Part shown: positions 62,604-64,000 of the stretch, piece after piece
How positions within the stretch are numbered: the stretch's first letter is position 1
Layout: every line of letters begins with the position of its first letter
Position numbers and translations under genes: made by a program
Assembly: GCF_002943105.1 (NCBI RefSeq)
Contig: NZ_PTPZ01000006.1
Coordinates: 84,309-148,308, forward strand
Direction of reading: 5' to 3'
Source of the DNA: Cloacibacterium normanense
GTDB lineage: Bacteria > Bacteroidota > Bacteroidia > Flavobacteriales > Weeksellaceae
Length of the DNA: 64,000 bases
Notes under the pieces: model-generated
What the model saw: only the letters and a program-made list of their open reading frames with translations
Databases searched by the model: none
Told to the model about the DNA's origin: nothing

Positions 62604-62927
62604 ATGGATTTAAGAGACCAATTAAAAAACCTTTTCCCAGAACACGAGGAACAAGATTTTGAAATGCCAGAAGAAAAATTTGAGCAGAAGAATCCTCTTA
62701 TCTGTAAATTCGAAAAAAAAGGAAGAAATGGTAAACCTGTGACTTTAATAGAAGGTTTCGAAGGAACAGAAGAAGAACTGAAACAAATTTCTAAAAAAAT
62801 AAAAACCACTCTAGGAATTGGCGGCTCAGAAAAAGACGGAATCATCGTGATTCAAGGAGACAATCGTGATAAAATCATGAAAATTCTTCAAGATATGGGC
62901 TATAAAACCAAAAGAGTTGGAGGATAA
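62604..62927 (+). CDS. SUI1/YciH-family translation factor
   Basis: 107 residues. The SUI1 domain covers most of it (NGKPVTLIEGFEGTEEELKQISKKIKTTLGIGGSEKDGIIVIQGDNRDKIMKILQDMGY). Bacterial YciH-like proteins resemble eukaryotic eIF1 and can affect start-codon selection. Precedes the nucleoside phosphorylase gene with 106 bases between. Confidence 0.9.
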   Translation: MDLRDQLKNLFPEHEEQDFEMPEEKFEQKNPLICKFEKKGRNGKPVTLIEGFEGTEEELKQISKKIKTTLGIGGSEKDGIIVIQGDNRDKIMKILQDMGYKTKRVGG

Positions 62928-62934
62928 AAAAGCA

Positions 62935-63030
62935 ATCAGCAGTCAGCAATTGGCTTTCTGCAATTAAAATGAATATTAACAAATTTGGCTGAATGCAGAT
63001 TGCTGAAAGCCGAAAGCAAATAAAATTATA
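62935..63030. repeat. low-complexity inverted repeat
   Basis: The left part (GCAATCAGCAGTCAGCAATT, GGCTTTCTGC) and right part (GCAGATTGCTGAAAGCC) are inverted relatives. This is a simple intergenic repeat of the kind frequent in the Chryseobacterium group, by my recollection. Confidence 0.6.
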
Positions 63031-63033
63031 AAT

Positions 63034-63888
63034 ATGCTAAATAAACTTGCTGCTTCAGAATTGGTTTTAAATCCAGACGGAAGCGTTTATCACCTTAATC
63101 TTCAACCAGAAGATATTGCAGAGAAAATTCTATTAGTAGGCGATCCAGACAGAGTGCCAAAAGTTTCTCAATATTTTGATACCATCGAAATTCAAAAAAA
63201 TAAAAGAGAATTCTACACGCATACTGGAACTTTAAGAGGTGAAAGAATTACGGTAATGTCTACCGGAATCGGTACAGAAAACATCGATATCGTGATGAAC
63301 GAGCTGGATGCTTTGGTGAATATTGATTTAAAAGAAAAAGAATTCAAATCAGAACATACTGCTCTTCAGTTATTCAGATTAGGAACTTGTGGTTCTGTAA
63401 ATCCTGATGTGGAAGTAGATAACATGTTGGTTTCTCAAAACGTTGTTGGTTTAGATGGATTAATGCATTTTTACCAAGATTATGAGTTCGAAAATGAGTT
63501 TTCTAGAAATTTCATGGAAAAATTCCCATACGAAAGAATTAAGCCAATGCTTTATTTTTCTGAATGGACAGAATCTCAGTACGATTACTTCAAAGATGCT
63601 AAATACGTAGGAAATACTGCTACTTTCCCTGGTTTCTATGCGCCACAAGGAAGACAATTGCGTCTAAAAGCTGTAGATGATAAATTTTTAGAAACACTTA
63701 ATGATTTAGGCGTTACTAATTTCGAAATGGAAACTTCTGCGATTTATGGTTTGTCTAAACTTTTAGGACACAAAGCAGTTACCATTAATAACGTAATTGC
63801 GAATAGAAGACGCGGAGAGTTTTCTGCTGATCATCATCAATCAGAAAAAAATATGATTGAATGGGTATTAGAAAGAGTTATCAAATAA
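63034..63888 (+). CDS. nucleoside phosphorylase (uridine-phosphorylase-like)
   Basis: 284 residues. The phosphate-binding region VGDPDRVPKVS near residues 37-47, STGIGTENIDIVMNELDAL, and the EMETSAIYGLSKLLG segment (nucleoside ribose binding) are typical of the PNP/UDP family. It cleaves uridine or a related nucleoside with phosphate, complementing udk and the nucleoside permease in salvage. A terminator follows. Confidence 0.9.
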   Translation: MLNKLAASELVLNPDGSVYHLNLQPEDIAEKILLVGDPDRVPKVSQYFDTIEIQKNKREFYTHTGTLRGERITVMSTGIGTENIDIVMNELDALVNIDLKEKEFKSEHTALQLFRLGTCGSVNPDVEVDNMLVSQNVVGLDGLMHFYQDYEFENEFSRNFMEKFPYERIKPMLYFSEWTESQYDYFKDAKYVGNTATFPGFYAPQGRQLRLKAVDDKFLETLNDLGVTNFEMETSAIYGLSKLLGHKAVTINNVIANRRRGEFSADHHQSEKNMIEWVLERVIK

Positions 63889-63954
63889 TTAAGAATCTCT
63901 AACTGACTAGTCCTAAAAAACCGATACAGATTATAGGGCAAAAATAAATAATTA

Positions 63955-63985
63955 AACCAAAGCAAAAACGTTTTTGCTTTGGTTT
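63955..63985 (+). terminator. Rho-independent terminator
   Basis: Stem AAACCAAAGCAAAAA/TTTTTGCTTTGGTTT followed by T-rich sequence, after the nucleoside phosphorylase. Confidence 0.85.
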
Positions 63986-64000
63986 TTGTTTTTATAGGTT

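Noticed and set aside
1..64000. CRISPR arrays and rRNA genes
   Set aside because: No regularly spaced repeats with unique spacers and no rRNA-like sequence were seen in the window.

Overview
The window looks like chromosomal DNA of a flavobacterium of the Chryseobacterium/Cloacibacterium type (Bacteroidota, Weeksellaceae-like). Support: strongly AT-rich DNA, TAnnTTTG-type -7 promoter boxes before many genes, short lipoproteins with SC lipoboxes, and household proteins that read as flavobacterial (RluF, FadN-type beta-oxidation protein, DUF151-UVR nuclease, BT0820-type HAD protein). Genus assignment is an inference.

Layout. 1-1104: end of truB, then rluF. 1107-3155: an M48 membrane protease that seems split by one in-frame stop codon. 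3156-4048: a 0.9 kb stretch with no intact gene. 4049-7145: aldehyde dehydrogenase with its DUF779 partner and a divergent AraC regulator. 7211-13283: a marR-fadN-fadA-fadE beta-oxidation operon with paired palindromic operators. 13449-15901: FecCD/FecE-type transporter genes with a GxxExxY cassette between them. 16039-21590: TlpA-like protein, SanA-like protein, udk, DivIC-like protein, mutA, a second GxxExxY cassette, a methyltransferase and a lipoprotein. 21663-30329: M20 dipeptidase, etfBA, DUF151 nuclease, nucleoside transporter, thiolase and UMF1-type transporter. 30466-41274: uvrA, GNAT, mgsA, peroxiredoxin, aspC, rsmG, small secreted proteins and an AddB-like nuclease. 41309-44920: E2 acyltransferase, glutaryl-CoA dehydrogenase-like protein and a lipoprotein. 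45057-53695: the prophage described next. 53712-63888: AlkB, S9 peptidase, DoxX, era, methyltransferase, map, HAD, gpmI, SUI1 and a nucleoside phosphorylase.

The most interesting region is 45057-53695. It is an 8.6 kb block of mostly small, same-strand, mostly unrecognised genes. It encodes an HUH rolling-circle replication protein, a GH24-type lysozyme, many one-helix membrane proteins and a beta-rich candidate coat protein. It has no integrase, no Zot-type ATPase and no terminase. It lies between two dif-like sites in direct orientation with the same 6-bp spacer; the left one matches E. coli dif at 23 of 28 positions, including the whole XerD arm. I read it as an integrated small circular, probably single-stranded DNA phage that uses host XerC/XerD, comparable in size and style to FLiP-like (Finnlakeviridae) or Cellulophaga ssDNA phages, though no family can be assigned from sequence alone. 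It also implies that this window contains the chromosome terminus.

Other points: two GxxExxY genes each sit inside nested inverted repeats that fill an intergenic gap, like small mobile cassettes. The MarR palindromes of the fad operon recur with the same 31-bp spacing upstream of etfBA, which links beta-oxidation to its electron acceptor. The E2 linker appears to be encoded by an intergenic-type repeat.
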